A stretch of DNA of 64,000 nt from UBA4971 sp900019985 (GTDB lineage: Bacteria > Bacillota > SHA-98 > UBA4971), in NCBI GenBank assembly GCA_050949175.1, contig JBMNFG010000009.1:124001-188000 (forward strand), in the 5' to 3' direction. The notes beneath the pieces were generated by a model, which saw nothing but the letters and a program-made list of their open reading frames with translations, made no database searches and was not told the origin of the DNA. Positions within the stretch are counted from its first letter, which is position 1, and each line of letters begins with the position of its first letter. Position numbers and translations under genes: made by a program. This document shows positions 37,426 through 46,501 of the stretch, one piece after another.

Positions 37426-38244
37426 ATGAAAGCCACTGAGACTCGCAGTTTTCGTGTGAGAAAGATCCATGCTACAGCAGTGATTCATCCAAGCGCAGTT
37501 ATCGGGTCAAATGTTACTATAGGCCCATATTGTGTAATCGGTGAAGACGTTGTAATAGGGGACTATACGAGACTAAACAGCCATGTTGTGATTGAAGGGC
37601 CTACCGTTATCGGACAGAACTGCACTTTCTCATCAGGTGCGATGATAGGCGTTGAGCCTCAGGATCTGAAACATAACGGCGAGAAAACGAGCCTTGTGAT
37701 TGGGGACAACAACGTTTTCCGCGAGCTTGTCACTGTAGCCAGAGGAACTGCGGGCGGCAGAGGTGAGACGCGCATAGGCAATGACAATTACATAATGTCA
37801 TACGGGCACATTGCACACGACTGCGTGATCGGCAGCAATGTCATTATCACGGGCGGAGCAGCTCTTGCAGGCCACTGTCAAGTAGACGACTATGCAATAA
37901 TCGGCGGCCTTGCAGGTGTCCATCAGTTCGTCAAAATCGGCAAGATGGCGATGATCGGCGGAATGGCCAAGGTTACGCGAGATGTGCCTCCTTATATGTT
38001 GGTAGACGGCAATCCCGCTCATGTCATAGGCGTCAATATCGTGGGTATGCGCAGGCACGGGACATCTAAGGAGGTTCGCGAAGCTGTTAAGCGGGCTTAC
38101 AGGATCCTCTATGACTCCAACCTTCCTCTGGCAAAAGCCATTGGAAAGATTGAAAGTGAGCTGTCAGGGTCACCTGAGATAGCGGCCTTTGTAGAATTCC
38201 TAAAGAGCACAACCAGGGGGATTATCGGAGGAAAGCTTTCTTGA
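37426..38244 (+). CDS. lpxA: UDP-N-acetylglucosamine O-acyltransferase
   Basis: First enzyme of lipid A synthesis. The 272-aa left-handed beta-helix protein shows hexapeptide repeats from residue about 16 (HATAVIHPSAVIGSNVTIGP) and the catalytic His in the YGHIAHDCVIG segment, then the C-terminal helical domain. ATG 37426 follows GGGAGGCC; an in-frame TTG at 37411 would place the ribosome site inside the gene. Confidence 0.95.
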   Translation: MKATETRSFRVRKIHATAVIHPSAVIGSNVTIGPYCVIGEDVVIGDYTRLNSHVVIEGPTVIGQNCTFSSGAMIGVEPQDLKHNGEKTSLVIGDNNVFRELVTVARGTAGGRGETRIGNDNYIMSYGHIAHDCVIGSNVIITGGAALAGHCQVDDYAIIGGLAGVHQFVKIGKMAMIGGMAKVTRDVPPYMLVDGNPAHVIGVNIVGMRRHGTSKEVREAVKRAYRILYDSNLPLAKAIGKIESELSGSPEIAAFVEFLKSTTRGIIGGKLS

Positions 38245-39086
38245 AGAAACTCGGCCTTATAGCAGGTGAAGGCGAACTCCCGGCAGTGGTGGCGCGGAAT
38301 GCGTCACGAAAAGGCCTGGAAGTCATTGTGGTATCAGTATCCCGGGAAATCGATCCGGAAGTTTCACGCACTGCCGGCCGCGTCTACAATGTTGACTTGC
38401 ATGACATATCCCGTGTCCATGAGATTCTCCGGAACGAAGGTATAACCGAGATAGCAATGGTCGGGAAAGTCTGGCGGAAAGAGACGTATAAACCCGGCGT
38501 TGAGGAGACCATTGAGCGGCTTGCTTGCTCTGAGCCGGACCGGGCTGATACATCTCTGCTTGCGGCTTTTGTCCGAGATCTGGCCAGGCAGGGAATAAGC
38601 GTGGCAGATCATTTGGAGTACCTCGGAGATGCAGTGCCTGATGCAGGGATTCTGGGACATGTGGAACCTTCCCCCGCTGATTGGGAAGATATTTCGTTCG
38701 GCTTCAGTAAAGCCAAGGTCATTTCTGAAGCAGGTATCGGCCAGACGGTAATAGTGAAGAACAGGTCTGTTGTGGCAGCGGAAGCTGCCGAAGGCACAGA
38801 TGCGGCAATCAGCAGGGCAGCGCGTCTAGCCCCCGGGTGTGTTGTGGTGAAAGTCGCATGGCCGAGCCCAAACTGGCAGTTTGATATCCCTACAGTCGGG
38901 CCGGATACCATTGGTGTCATGCATGCCTCCGGTGCCCGGGTTCTCGCGATCGAAGCAGGGAAAACGATTATTGTCCGGAGAGAAGATACCGTGGCTTTGG
39001 CCGACGAATTCGAGATTCCCGTGGTTGCAGTGGGAGAGGTGGACGTATTTGAAGATAATGATAAGCGCCGGAGAAGCGTCAGGTGA
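38241..39086 (+). CDS. lpxI: UDP-2,3-diacylglucosamine pyrophosphatase LpxI
   Basis: Cleaves UDP-2,3-diacylglucosamine to lipid X, the step done by LpxH in E. coli. LpxI (DUF1009) features: MKKLGLIAGEGELPAVVARNA at the N-terminus, GKVWRKETYKPG, and the C-terminal DIPTVGPDTIGVMHASGA segment with ADEFEIPVV. 281 aa, normal length. TTG start overlaps the lpxA stop (TTGA), with GGAGGAAAG upstream. No lpxH is visible, so LpxI is the likely enzyme here. Confidence 0.93.
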   Translation: MKKLGLIAGEGELPAVVARNASRKGLEVIVVSVSREIDPEVSRTAGRVYNVDLHDISRVHEILRNEGITEIAMVGKVWRKETYKPGVEETIERLACSEPDRADTSLLAAFVRDLARQGISVADHLEYLGDAVPDAGILGHVEPSPADWEDISFGFSKAKVISEAGIGQTVIVKNRSVVAAEAAEGTDAAISRAARLAPGCVVVKVAWPSPNWQFDIPTVGPDTIGVMHASGARVLAIEAGKTIIVRREDTVALADEFEIPVVAVGEVDVFEDNDKRRRSVR

Positions 39087-40182
39087 TGTTTACGGCGCGT
39101 ATCTGGTAAAGAAGTTAAAAGAGTTAAGTCCGGAAGCTCAGCTTTCAGGAATCGGCGGCGCCAAGATGAAAGCTGCAGGCGTTAAGATCCTGAAAGATCC
39201 TACTGCCCTTTCTGCAATTGGGTTTACCGAGGTTCTAACCAAACTTTCGCTGTACCGCAAGATATTTATGGAAACTGTTCGGGAGCTTGACCGCATTTCC
39301 CCTGATTGTCTGGTCTTGATTGATTTTCCCGAGTTCAATGTGCGCCTTGCGAAGCAGGCAGCACGGAGAGGCATCCCGGTAGTCTACTTGTTTCCGCCGA
39401 CAGCATGGGCGTGGCGCAAGGGGAGGGCAAAAGCCCTTGCCAGGCTAGGCGTTAAGATCGCTTCCGTGTTTCCCCTGGAAGCTGACGCATACCGGAGAGC
39501 AGGCGCGGATGTAAGGTTTGTCGGGCATCCTCTCTTAGATCTCGTCAGTCCTAAAGACCCCGGCGAAAAGGAATCCGCCCGAAAAGAATTGGGGTTGGGT
39601 TCTGAAGAAGTCATTGGGCTCTTGCCCGGGAGCCGTAATCAAGAGATTAAGTTGTTGCTACCTACGATGTTGCAGGCAGCTTCCCTCGTCAAGGATGCGA
39701 AACCCGGAGCCGAGTTTTTGCTTCCCCTGTCCCATACCGTATCTCGGGACCTTGTTCAGGAGCAGGTAGAAGAATCAGGCCTTCCTGTGCGCATTGTATC
39801 AGGAGCGGCTCACAGGTGTATGGGTGCCTCAGATGCCCTCATTGTGGCCTCAGGTACTGCGACTATGGAAGCTGCGATTGTCGGGACTCCAATGGTGGTG
39901 GTGTACAGGACTTCCACTATTACCTATCTTCTGGCAAGACTGCTCGTGGACATACCACATATCTCATGGCCTAACATACTCATGGAGAAGCGCATAGTCC
40001 CTGAGCTCCTGCAGGATGAGGCAGAGCCCGAAGCTATCGCTCGACTTGTCCTATTGATGCTGGATAACGAGTCCCTTTCATCGGAGATCAGCAAGAACCT
40101 GGCTGAAGCCAGAGACAAGCTTGGTTCGCCCGGAGCTCTTATGCGCACAGCGGAGTTGGTATTGGAGGTGGCACGCAGATGA
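39049..40182 (+). CDS. lpxB: Lipid A disaccharide synthase
   Basis: GT19 glycosyltransferase joining UDP-diacylglucosamine and lipid X. From TTG 39049 (MKIMISAGEASGDVYGA) the 377-aa chain contains the standard family signatures: FPEFNVRLAKQA, the PPTAWAWRKGRAKALA stretch, the FVGHPLLD motif, LLPGSRNQEI and the C-terminal ASGTATMEAAIVGTPMVVVYR. TTG 39049 is 9 nt after GGGAGAGG and gives the normal N-terminus; ATG 39058 is an alternative. It overlaps lpxI by 38 bp. Confidence 0.95.
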   Translation: MKIMISAGEASGDVYGAYLVKKLKELSPEAQLSGIGGAKMKAAGVKILKDPTALSAIGFTEVLTKLSLYRKIFMETVRELDRISPDCLVLIDFPEFNVRLAKQAARRGIPVVYLFPPTAWAWRKGRAKALARLGVKIASVFPLEADAYRRAGADVRFVGHPLLDLVSPKDPGEKESARKELGLGSEEVIGLLPGSRNQEIKLLLPTMLQAASLVKDAKPGAEFLLPLSHTVSRDLVQEQVEESGLPVRIVSGAAHRCMGASDALIVASGTATMEAAIVGTPMVVVYRTSTITYLLARLLVDIPHISWPNILMEKRIVPELLQDEAEPEAIARLVLLMLDNESLSSEISKNLAEARDKLGSPGALMRTAELVLEVARR

Positions 40183-41582
40183 CGAATGGACGTGCCGCTG
40201 TTGTTATAGTGGCTAACAGCCCCGGAGAGGTTACGGGATGGGCTTTGCCTGTTGTATCAAGATTGCGTGCTTTGGAGGATAAGGTCTCTTCAAGATTCAG
40301 CGAGCTTGTTATCGTTATTGTTCTCCCGCCTTGTCCTTTTGCCACAGGCTATGAGGCTGTGGTGGCAGGACGGATCCCCGGGGTTGATGCTGTGGTGACT
40401 CCTTCGGAATACCTGAGGTTTCTTACGCTCGGATCCATTCCTGAGAGGGTTACCCGCCTTGCAGGTGGGAAGAGGAGAGAGGCCTGGCGCGGCATAGTTT
40501 TACATCTTGGCGGGGATCATCTGCATTCCCTGCTGATAGCCAGGAGGCTTGGATTTCCGGCTGTAGCTTACAGTGATCGCACAGTCAAGTTTCAGCGACA
40601 GTTCATCGGAATACTGGCTGAAGATGCCAGAGTGGCCGGAAAACTCAAGCAAAAGGGAGTGCCTGAGGAGAAGATTGAAATCGTCGGCAATCTCATGATA
40701 GACGGTATTTCCCGGGAAGGAGAGCCTGAAGGGGTCAAGAGTTCGCTTGGAGTACCTGAGGATGCTCCTATGGTATGCCTTTTGCCGGGCAGCAGAGGGC
40801 AGCAGATTCGATACGTGATGCCCTTCTTCCTCAGAGTTGCCGAGATAGTAAAGAGATTCAGGGAAAACACGGAATTCGTTTTGCCCTTGTCACCTTTCGT
40901 CGGTGTGGATTCGGTGAGATCTGCTCTGGATGCTGCTCACGATCGCATGAGTAAACAGAAAGAGGTGCCGAAAGGCGGCCACGCGAAGAAGGGGCTTGAA
41001 GCAGCATCCGGCAAATTGTACAGGCCGGCTGACTGCGAACAAGGGGTATCTTTGGCTGAGGCTGTTATCGATACTGACGAAGGGGTCCGGGTCTTTGTAA
41101 CACGAAAGTCACGATACTCTGTTATGGCTGCATCGGATCTTGCGTTATGTATGCCGGGTTCAGTCACAGCGGAGCTGGCTTATCTCGGTGTGCCTACTGT
41201 AGTTACTGTCCCTCTGAACCTGCCTGAAGAGGTTCCTCTTACCGGGATATCTGAGTTTATCGGAAGACTGCCTGTAGTCGGGGCGCCAATAAAAAGGATG
41301 GCAGTAAGAAAAGCCCTTGAACGTATAGAATTTACCGCTATCCCCAATAAGAGGCAAAGGAGATTCATTACCCCGGAAATCCGCGGGGTTCTTACTGCTG
41401 AGGACGTAGCCATTAAGGTCCTTGAGCTCTTGCAGGATAGTAAAGCCCGCGATAGAATCTCTGTAGACTTGAAAGAGGCAATGGGCAGGCCTGGAGCAGC
41501 GGAAAGAGTCGCTTCTTCAGTGCTGGACACGTTGATTACAACTGGGGGTCGGTACTTTGTTCCAAAAGAAAGGGCCCATTAG
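40179..41582 (+). CDS. LpxB-like glycosyltransferase of unknown substrate
   Basis: A 467-aa GT-B protein distantly related to LpxB: SPGEVTGWALPVV at the N-terminus, VGNLMIDGI in place of the VGHPLLD motif, LLPGSRGQQIRYVMPF, and CMPGSVTAELAYLGVPTVV at the C-terminus. A polar insert (about residues 255-300) separates the two halves. ATG overlaps the lpxB stop (ATGA), so it is co-translated with lipid A genes. It may add a sugar to lipid A or act on another lipid-linked sugar; the sequence does not decide. Its end overlaps msbA by 26 bp. Confidence 0.75.
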   Translation: MTNGRAAVVIVANSPGEVTGWALPVVSRLRALEDKVSSRFSELVIVIVLPPCPFATGYEAVVAGRIPGVDAVVTPSEYLRFLTLGSIPERVTRLAGGKRREAWRGIVLHLGGDHLHSLLIARRLGFPAVAYSDRTVKFQRQFIGILAEDARVAGKLKQKGVPEEKIEIVGNLMIDGISREGEPEGVKSSLGVPEDAPMVCLLPGSRGQQIRYVMPFFLRVAEIVKRFRENTEFVLPLSPFVGVDSVRSALDAAHDRMSKQKEVPKGGHAKKGLEAASGKLYRPADCEQGVSLAEAVIDTDEGVRVFVTRKSRYSVMAASDLALCMPGSVTAELAYLGVPTVVTVPLNLPEEVPLTGISEFIGRLPVVGAPIKRMAVRKALERIEFTAIPNKRQRRFITPEIRGVLTAEDVAIKVLELLQDSKARDRISVDLKEAMGRPGAAERVASSVLDTLITTGGRYFVPKERAH

Positions 41583-43350
41583 GAGGCTCTTGGGGTATGT
41601 TGCCCCGTACACGCATCTGCTCTTCTTGGGCTTGCTTTCTACGGCTCTGGCCAGCATTTTGAACCTGGCAATATACTGGATTGTGAAAGAGCTTGTAGAC
41701 AAAGTCCTTACCGGCGGTGATGTTGTTGCAATGGGCAATATGCTTAACATCACTGTAATAGGAGTTATTGTCTTATTTATCGTAAAAGGCATCTTCTCAT
41801 ATGGACAGGTCTATTTCATGGCTTATGTCGGCCACAGGGTCGTAGCTGACTTGCGTGAACAGTTGTACGGCCACTTGCAGTGTATGCCCATAGAGTACCA
41901 TGACAGTAAGCACACAGGTGAGATGATATCAGGGGTTACCAATGATGTTGCGGTCCTCCAGACGACTGTGTCGTCAGGATTGGCAGAGCTCGTCTCCCAG
42001 GCGGTGATGAGTGCAGGCATATTGGGGCTCATGTTTTATCTTGATTGGAAGCTTTCCCTGGTTACACTGAGTATTATGCCTTTTGTCATATGGGTAGTAG
42101 GCAAAGCCGGAAGTAGGCTCAGGAGGATAACCGGACTTATACAATCTACGATTGCTGATGTGACTACCGTCCTTCAGGAGACCCTCTCCGGGATTAAAGT
42201 GATTAAGGCCTTCACCATGGAAGCCCATGAGATGGAGAGGTTCAGACGGAGAAATGAAGGGAACTTCCAGGCATCCATGCGTGGGGCAAAAGTGCATGCG
42301 CTGATAACGCCTGTAATAGAACTCTTGTCAGTTCTGGGCCTTGCAGGTGTGCTGTGGTTCGGAGCAAGGAGAGTTATTGGAGGCCGGCTGACTGTAGGGG
42401 AATTCATGGCATTTCTGGGCGCTGCAGGGACTCTTCCTACCCCTCTTGCAAGGCTTTCTGTTTCGTACGGAGGATTCAACCAGGCACTCGGTGCTGCACT
42501 CCGCGTTTTCAATCTGCTTGATGAGGCGCCTGAAGTCGATGAGCCTGAGGACGCGATTCCTCTTCCTGAACCTGTGGAAGGGCGCGTTGATTTTGACAGT
42601 GTCAGCTTTGCATACCGTCCTTCTGAACCGGTGCTGCATGATATAGAACTTACTGTAATGCCTGGGGAAGTGGTAGCCCTGGTGGGCCCCAGCGGGGCAG
42701 GCAAGACCACGATTGCCAACCTTATTCCCAGGTTCTATCAACCTACCTCAGGGAAGGTATATATCGACGGGTTTGACATCAGCAAGGTTACTTTGCCCTC
42801 GCTGCGCAGTCAGATAGGATTGGTCCCTCAGGAGACAGTCCTCTTCAGCGTGAGCATCAGTGAGAATATCAGGTACGGCAGTCCCCATGCAGACATGGAA
42901 GACATTGTGAACGCTGCGAAGCTGGCAAACGCTCATGATTTCATTATGGAGCTTCCAATGCAGTACGATACGCCTGTAGGGGAGAGAGGTGTCACCTTAT
43001 CCGGCGGGCAGAGGCAGAGGATTGCCATTGCCAGGGCAATCCTAAGGGATCCGAAGATATTGATACTGGATGAGGCTACATCATCGCTGGATTCCGAATC
43101 CGAGGCTGAAGTGCAGGAGGCCTTGTCCAGGCTGTTCTGTAACAGGACAACTCTGGTGATTGCCCACAGGCTGTCTACGGTCCAGATGGCAGACAGGATC
43201 CTTGTGATAGACAAGGGACGGATCATCGAGTCAGGGACTCACAAGGAGCTTATGGCAGCAGGAGGGCTTTACGCCAGGCTTGTATCCTTAGGGTTCCATG
43301 ACGACTCACAGTCAGGCCAAGGCGGGACAGAAGCTGTTACAGACCTATGA
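41557..43350 (+). CDS. msbA: Lipid A export ABC transporter MsbA
   Basis: Fused half-transporter of 597 aa: six membrane helices (about 1-320) and an ATPase domain (about 345-585) with Walker A GPSGAGKTT, Q-loop VPQETVLFS, signature LSGGQRQRIAIARA, Walker B ILILDEATSSLD and switch His in IAHRLST. It would flip lipid A across the inner membrane. The MsbA assignment rests on its place directly after the lpx genes; the sequence alone fits the wider type-IV exporter family. TTG start after GGGGGTC. Confidence 0.88.
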   Translation: MFQKKGPIRRLLGYVAPYTHLLFLGLLSTALASILNLAIYWIVKELVDKVLTGGDVVAMGNMLNITVIGVIVLFIVKGIFSYGQVYFMAYVGHRVVADLREQLYGHLQCMPIEYHDSKHTGEMISGVTNDVAVLQTTVSSGLAELVSQAVMSAGILGLMFYLDWKLSLVTLSIMPFVIWVVGKAGSRLRRITGLIQSTIADVTTVLQETLSGIKVIKAFTMEAHEMERFRRRNEGNFQASMRGAKVHALITPVIELLSVLGLAGVLWFGARRVIGGRLTVGEFMAFLGAAGTLPTPLARLSVSYGGFNQALGAALRVFNLLDEAPEVDEPEDAIPLPEPVEGRVDFDSVSFAYRPSEPVLHDIELTVMPGEVVALVGPSGAGKTTIANLIPRFYQPTSGKVYIDGFDISKVTLPSLRSQIGLVPQETVLFSVSISENIRYGSPHADMEDIVNAAKLANAHDFIMELPMQYDTPVGERGVTLSGGQRQRIAIARAILRDPKILILDEATSSLDSESEAEVQEALSRLFCNRTTLVIAHRLSTVQMADRILVIDKGRIIESGTHKELMAAGGLYARLVSLGFHDDSQSGQGGTEAVTDL

Positions 43351-43374
43351 GCTGGCGATTGGCAATAGGTGACT

Positions 43375-43501
43375 GATGCTTGCGTTCGGGAGGCCGATGC
43401 ATTGCAGTGAGGGGCGTGCGAGAATTCGGCCGGCCACAGTGCCGAATTCGGACGAGGCGCGCCGCTAGCGCGCCGTCCCCGAACGCAAGCATCGGCCTCC
43501 C
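43375..43501. repeat. Compact element of interleaved inverted repeats
   Basis: Two perfect inverted repeats are interleaved as A-B-A'-B'. A = 43375-43390 pairs with 43478-43493 (16 bp); B = 43388-43400 pairs with 43489-43501 (13 bp). A and B share three bases and A' and B' share five, so the full pairings exclude each other. Between them lie two perfect hairpins: 43422-43430 with 43441-43449 (9 bp) and 43456-43462 with 43468-43474 (7 bp, CGCTA loop). No T-run follows. The element fills most of the 219-bp gap after msbA; no ORF is apparent. Confidence 0.85.
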
Positions 43502-43569
43502 AGAAAGGTCCAAAGGGCGTTTCGATTGCTGAGGCGGATACATGAGTCAGATAGGGAGGATATCGTAAG

Positions 43570-44640
43570 ATGCGTGCCATGGTAATGGCTGCAGGTGTGG
43601 GATCTCGCCTGAGGCCATTGACTGTAAACGTTCCAAAGCCAATGGTGCCTATACTGAACAAGCCTGCTATGGAGCATATCATTACTCTTTTGCGGCGCCA
43701 CGGGATAAACGAAATCGTGGCGAACTTGTGGTACCTCCCTGAATACATCGAAGGATACTTCGGTGACGGAAGCGACTTCGGCATAAAGCTCAGTTACTCC
43801 CGTGAAAGGGAGCTACGCGGCACTGCAGGAGGTGTGCTTGCCGCTAAGGACTTGCTTATGCCGGATGATGAAGAGGATACTTCAGGCCAGGGTTCAGGCT
43901 CCGGAACGTTCATCCTCATGGCAGGGGATACGCTGACTTGCGCAGACTTGACAAGGCTTATCGAGTTCCACAAGTCGCGAAATGCCCTCGCTACCGTCGG
44001 GCTGAAACGGGTAGAAGATGTGTCCGGGTTTGGGATAGTTGTTACAGACGACGATGGAAGGATCCTGAGGTTTCAGGAAAAGCCCAAGCCCAGTGAGGCT
44101 CGCAGCGATCTTGCCAACACCATGATCTACGTGTTTGAGCCTGAGATTTTTGACTACATTCCATCCCAGGGGACGCCGGATTTCGGGCGCGATATATTCC
44201 CCCTGCTGGTTCAGGAAGGCGTGCCTTTCTACGGCTTTCCTCTTGATGAGTACTGGTGTGATATCGGAACCCTAGAAAAGTACTATGCTGCAAACAGAGA
44301 TATCCTCAGTGGTAAAGCAGGCCTTAAGCTGCCGGGAAAAGAAGTGAGAGAAGGTATCTTTGTTTGTGAAGGCACTGGGCTTCACCGTGACATTACCCTG
44401 CATCCCCCGGTGTTCATAGGAGAGCACGTAACGATCGGAAAAGGCGCGATTATCGGGCCTTACAGTGTAATCGGGGACAGCTGTGAAATCGGCAAAGAGG
44501 CTATTATCGCAAGGAGCATAGTCTGGAACAATACGAGAGTCCGGCAAGGGGCAAATCTGATAGATAGTATAGTAGGAAGCGATTGCTATCTTGCAGCCGA
44601 ACCTTGCCTGGGTGAAGGTGTTGTACTGAGCGATGAGTGA
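43570..44640 (+). CDS. Sugar-1-phosphate nucleotidyltransferase (mannose-1-P guanylyltransferase-like)
   Basis: A 356-aa protein with a nucleotidyltransferase domain (MAAGVGSRLRPLT motif, FILMAGDTL, EYWCDIGTLEKYYAAN; about 1-240) and a C-terminal left-handed beta-helix (about 265-350, IGEHVTIGKGAIIGPYSVIG). This layout is typical of NDP-mannose or NDP-glucose pyrophosphorylases that make activated sugars for LPS core or polysaccharide. The nucleotide and sugar cannot be fixed from sequence. ATG start after GGGAGGA. Overlaps the next gene by 8 bp, so it opens the second lpt operon. Confidence 0.85.
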   Translation: MRAMVMAAGVGSRLRPLTVNVPKPMVPILNKPAMEHIITLLRRHGINEIVANLWYLPEYIEGYFGDGSDFGIKLSYSRERELRGTAGGVLAAKDLLMPDDEEDTSGQGSGSGTFILMAGDTLTCADLTRLIEFHKSRNALATVGLKRVEDVSGFGIVVTDDDGRILRFQEKPKPSEARSDLANTMIYVFEPEIFDYIPSQGTPDFGRDIFPLLVQEGVPFYGFPLDEYWCDIGTLEKYYAANRDILSGKAGLKLPGKEVREGIFVCEGTGLHRDITLHPPVFIGEHVTIGKGAIIGPYSVIGDSCEIGKEAIIARSIVWNNTRVRQGANLIDSIVGSDCYLAAEPCLGEGVVLSDE

Positions 44641-45262
44641 AAGCCTGTCTTTTAAAGGTCGAAGGCCTGGACGGCTTGTAATGGCGGTTATATGTGTCTT
44701 CATACTCATCCTGGGGTTTGGTGTCTATTACGCTAGATTAACGCAGACAGATAAAGAAGGAAACGGTGGAGCCGAAGATCCGGCACCGGTTGTAAGTGAG
44801 CAGGAAACAAGGGGTTTTCCTGAGGATTTGGAGTCAGGCATAGTCCTTGAAGAAACGAGGATAACCGTGCCTGAACCCGAAGGAACTCTGGGATGGACCT
44901 TCGGGGCTCGCGCGATAGAGTATGATACAGATAAGAACAAGGCCATCCTTCGCGAAGTTGAAGGCGTAAGGTTTGTTGAAGATAAACCTCAGCTTGAGAT
45001 TCATGCAGGAGCTTTAAAGATAGACTTTACTACAGGCATGATGGATTTTGAAGGCAATGTGCGAGTGAGATCAGATAAAGGCCCCGGCTTTTCTGCAGCA
45101 GTTGCCAGTTGGGATCCTGGAACGAAGAGGTTTAAAGCATCCGGAAGTGTCCTCTACGAGGACGGTCTTTCCAAGATTTCCGGGGATGAGTTGGAAGTTG
45201 ATGTAGAGCTCGAAATCACACATATCAAAGGAAATGTCCGGTTTCGTTCTCCTTTGTTTTAA
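44633..45262 (+). CDS. lptC: Second LptC-like protein
   Basis: A 209-aa bitopic protein: helix at about 16-36, then a periplasmic OstA-like jellyroll (WTFGARAIEYDTDKNKAILREV, MDFEGNVRVRSDKG, ITHIKGNVRFRSP). It resembles the LptC at 31111 in layout but not closely in sequence. With lptA, lptB and lptG directly downstream it may form a complete second set, or the two LptC proteins may serve different substrates. Confidence 0.75.
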   Translation: MSESLSFKGRRPGRLVMAVICVFILILGFGVYYARLTQTDKEGNGGAEDPAPVVSEQETRGFPEDLESGIVLEETRITVPEPEGTLGWTFGARAIEYDTDKNKAILREVEGVRFVEDKPQLEIHAGALKIDFTTGMMDFEGNVRVRSDKGPGFSAAVASWDPGTKRFKASGSVLYEDGLSKISGDELEVDVELEITHIKGNVRFRSPLF

Positions 45263-45289
45263 TTGTTTAAAGGAGGGTTTACCCTCAAG

Positions 45290-46501
45290 GTGCGGAATAT
45301 GGTGCTTTTCTTAAGTAACGGCCACGGCGAAGACCTTATTGCAACTATGATTGCGCGGGAAGTTATTGCCGAAGGCGAGTCTCTTAACATAGCCGGTTTC
45401 CCATTGGTCGGGTTGGGGAAAGCCTACACTGGTGCGGGCATACCTGTTGTCGGCACGCAGAAAGCTATGCCTAGCGGCGGATTCCTGAGGCATGGCTTGT
45501 CATATGTATTAAAGGACATCAAGGCAGGGCTCATCAGCCTCACTCTTCAGCAAATAGAAGATTTGAAAGCGTTAGGGAAAAACGTGAGTCTTCTCGTATC
45601 CGTAGGCGATATTTTTCCGTTGTTCCTCGGTGGCCGTAATGTTAAGGCACCGATGTTGTTTTTGTCTACGGCAAAGTCTGAGTATATCCAGGGGCATCTT
45701 GGTATTGAATGCCGGCTGATGCGAAAGTATGCCGGCCTTGTCCTGGCAAGGGACGAAAGGACTGCTAAAGCCCTTCAACAAAGAGGAGTCCCTGCCAGGT
45801 GCGCCGGGAACGTAATGATGGATGGGTTTGCCATAACCGGCGAGAGCTTCGGCCTCAACCTCAAGAAGAGAGTCGTCGGCATTCTCCCCGGCTCGAGAGA
45901 AGAAGCATACAGGAATATGAAGACTCTCCTTCAGGCGGTCAGCCACTTGACCGACTTTAGCGGTGATAATCTTGACTATGTAGTCGGGCTTGCGCCTAAC
46001 CTTGATGAGGACAGGCTTGAACAGGTAGTGCAAGAGGCAGGGTGGCGGTATGAAAGGCAGGACCCGGAAGAGAAAAAACGGGGTGTGACCGCCCGCATCT
46101 ATCCCGGTTCAGGAGGCATGACACCCTGTGTCACGGTATCTCAGGGGTGGTTCGGGGATGTCTTGAATATCAGCGATATCGTAATCGGCCTGTCAGGGAC
46201 GGGTAACGAGCAGGCTGCAGGGCTTGGCAGGCCTGTTGTGACCTTTCCCACTGAAGGGCCCCAGTTCAGCCTGAAGTTTGCCAAGGCGCAAAAGAGGCTT
46301 TTAGGCGATGCAGTGGCATTTGTCGAATCAGATGATATGAAAGATGTTGCATCAGAAGTCATGAGCATTCTTGGAGATCCGGTTCGTATCGAAAGGATGC
46401 GCGAAGCAGGCTATGAAAGAATGGGTGAACAAGGAGCTGCCAAGAGAATCGCGAAGATTATCATAGATTTCATTGAAACCGGGAGTTGGGAGGGCAGGTA
46501 A
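45290..46501 (+). CDS. Lipid-A-disaccharide synthase-related protein (TIGR03492 type)
   Basis: A 403-aa GT-B protein with LFLSNGHGEDLIA at the N-terminus, the mark of the LpxB-related family first noted in cyanobacteria. Other segments: SVGDIFPLFLGG, GNVMMDGF, GILPGSREEAYRN and IGLSGTGNEQAAGLGRPVVTFP. The GTG at 45290 lies 12 nt after AGGAGGG; TTG 45263 would put the ribosome site inside the gene. It is the third LpxB-like protein of the window and sits between lptC and lptA, so its product is probably exported by the Lpt system or matures lipid A; that is inferred. Confidence 0.82.
   Translation: MRNMVLFLSNGHGEDLIATMIAREVIAEGESLNIAGFPLVGLGKAYTGAGIPVVGTQKAMPSGGFLRHGLSYVLKDIKAGLISLTLQQIEDLKALGKNVSLLVSVGDIFPLFLGGRNVKAPMLFLSTAKSEYIQGHLGIECRLMRKYAGLVLARDERTAKALQQRGVPARCAGNVMMDGFAITGESFGLNLKKRVVGILPGSREEAYRNMKTLLQAVSHLTDFSGDNLDYVVGLAPNLDEDRLEQVVQEAGWRYERQDPEEKKRGVTARIYPGSGGMTPCVTVSQGWFGDVLNISDIVIGLSGTGNEQAAGLGRPVVTFPTEGPQFSLKFAKAQKRLLGDAVAFVESDDMKDVASEVMSILGDPVRIERMREAGYERMGEQGAAKRIAKIIIDFIETGSWEGR

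Noticed and set aside
43422..43474. Synthetic polylinker or vector contamination, because EcoRI, FseI, AscI and NheI sites crowd here
   Set aside because: These sites are themselves palindromes and fall in hairpins of a larger symmetric element whose arms extend beyond them; flanking genes are continuous. A read-level check would settle it, but contamination is not needed to explain it.
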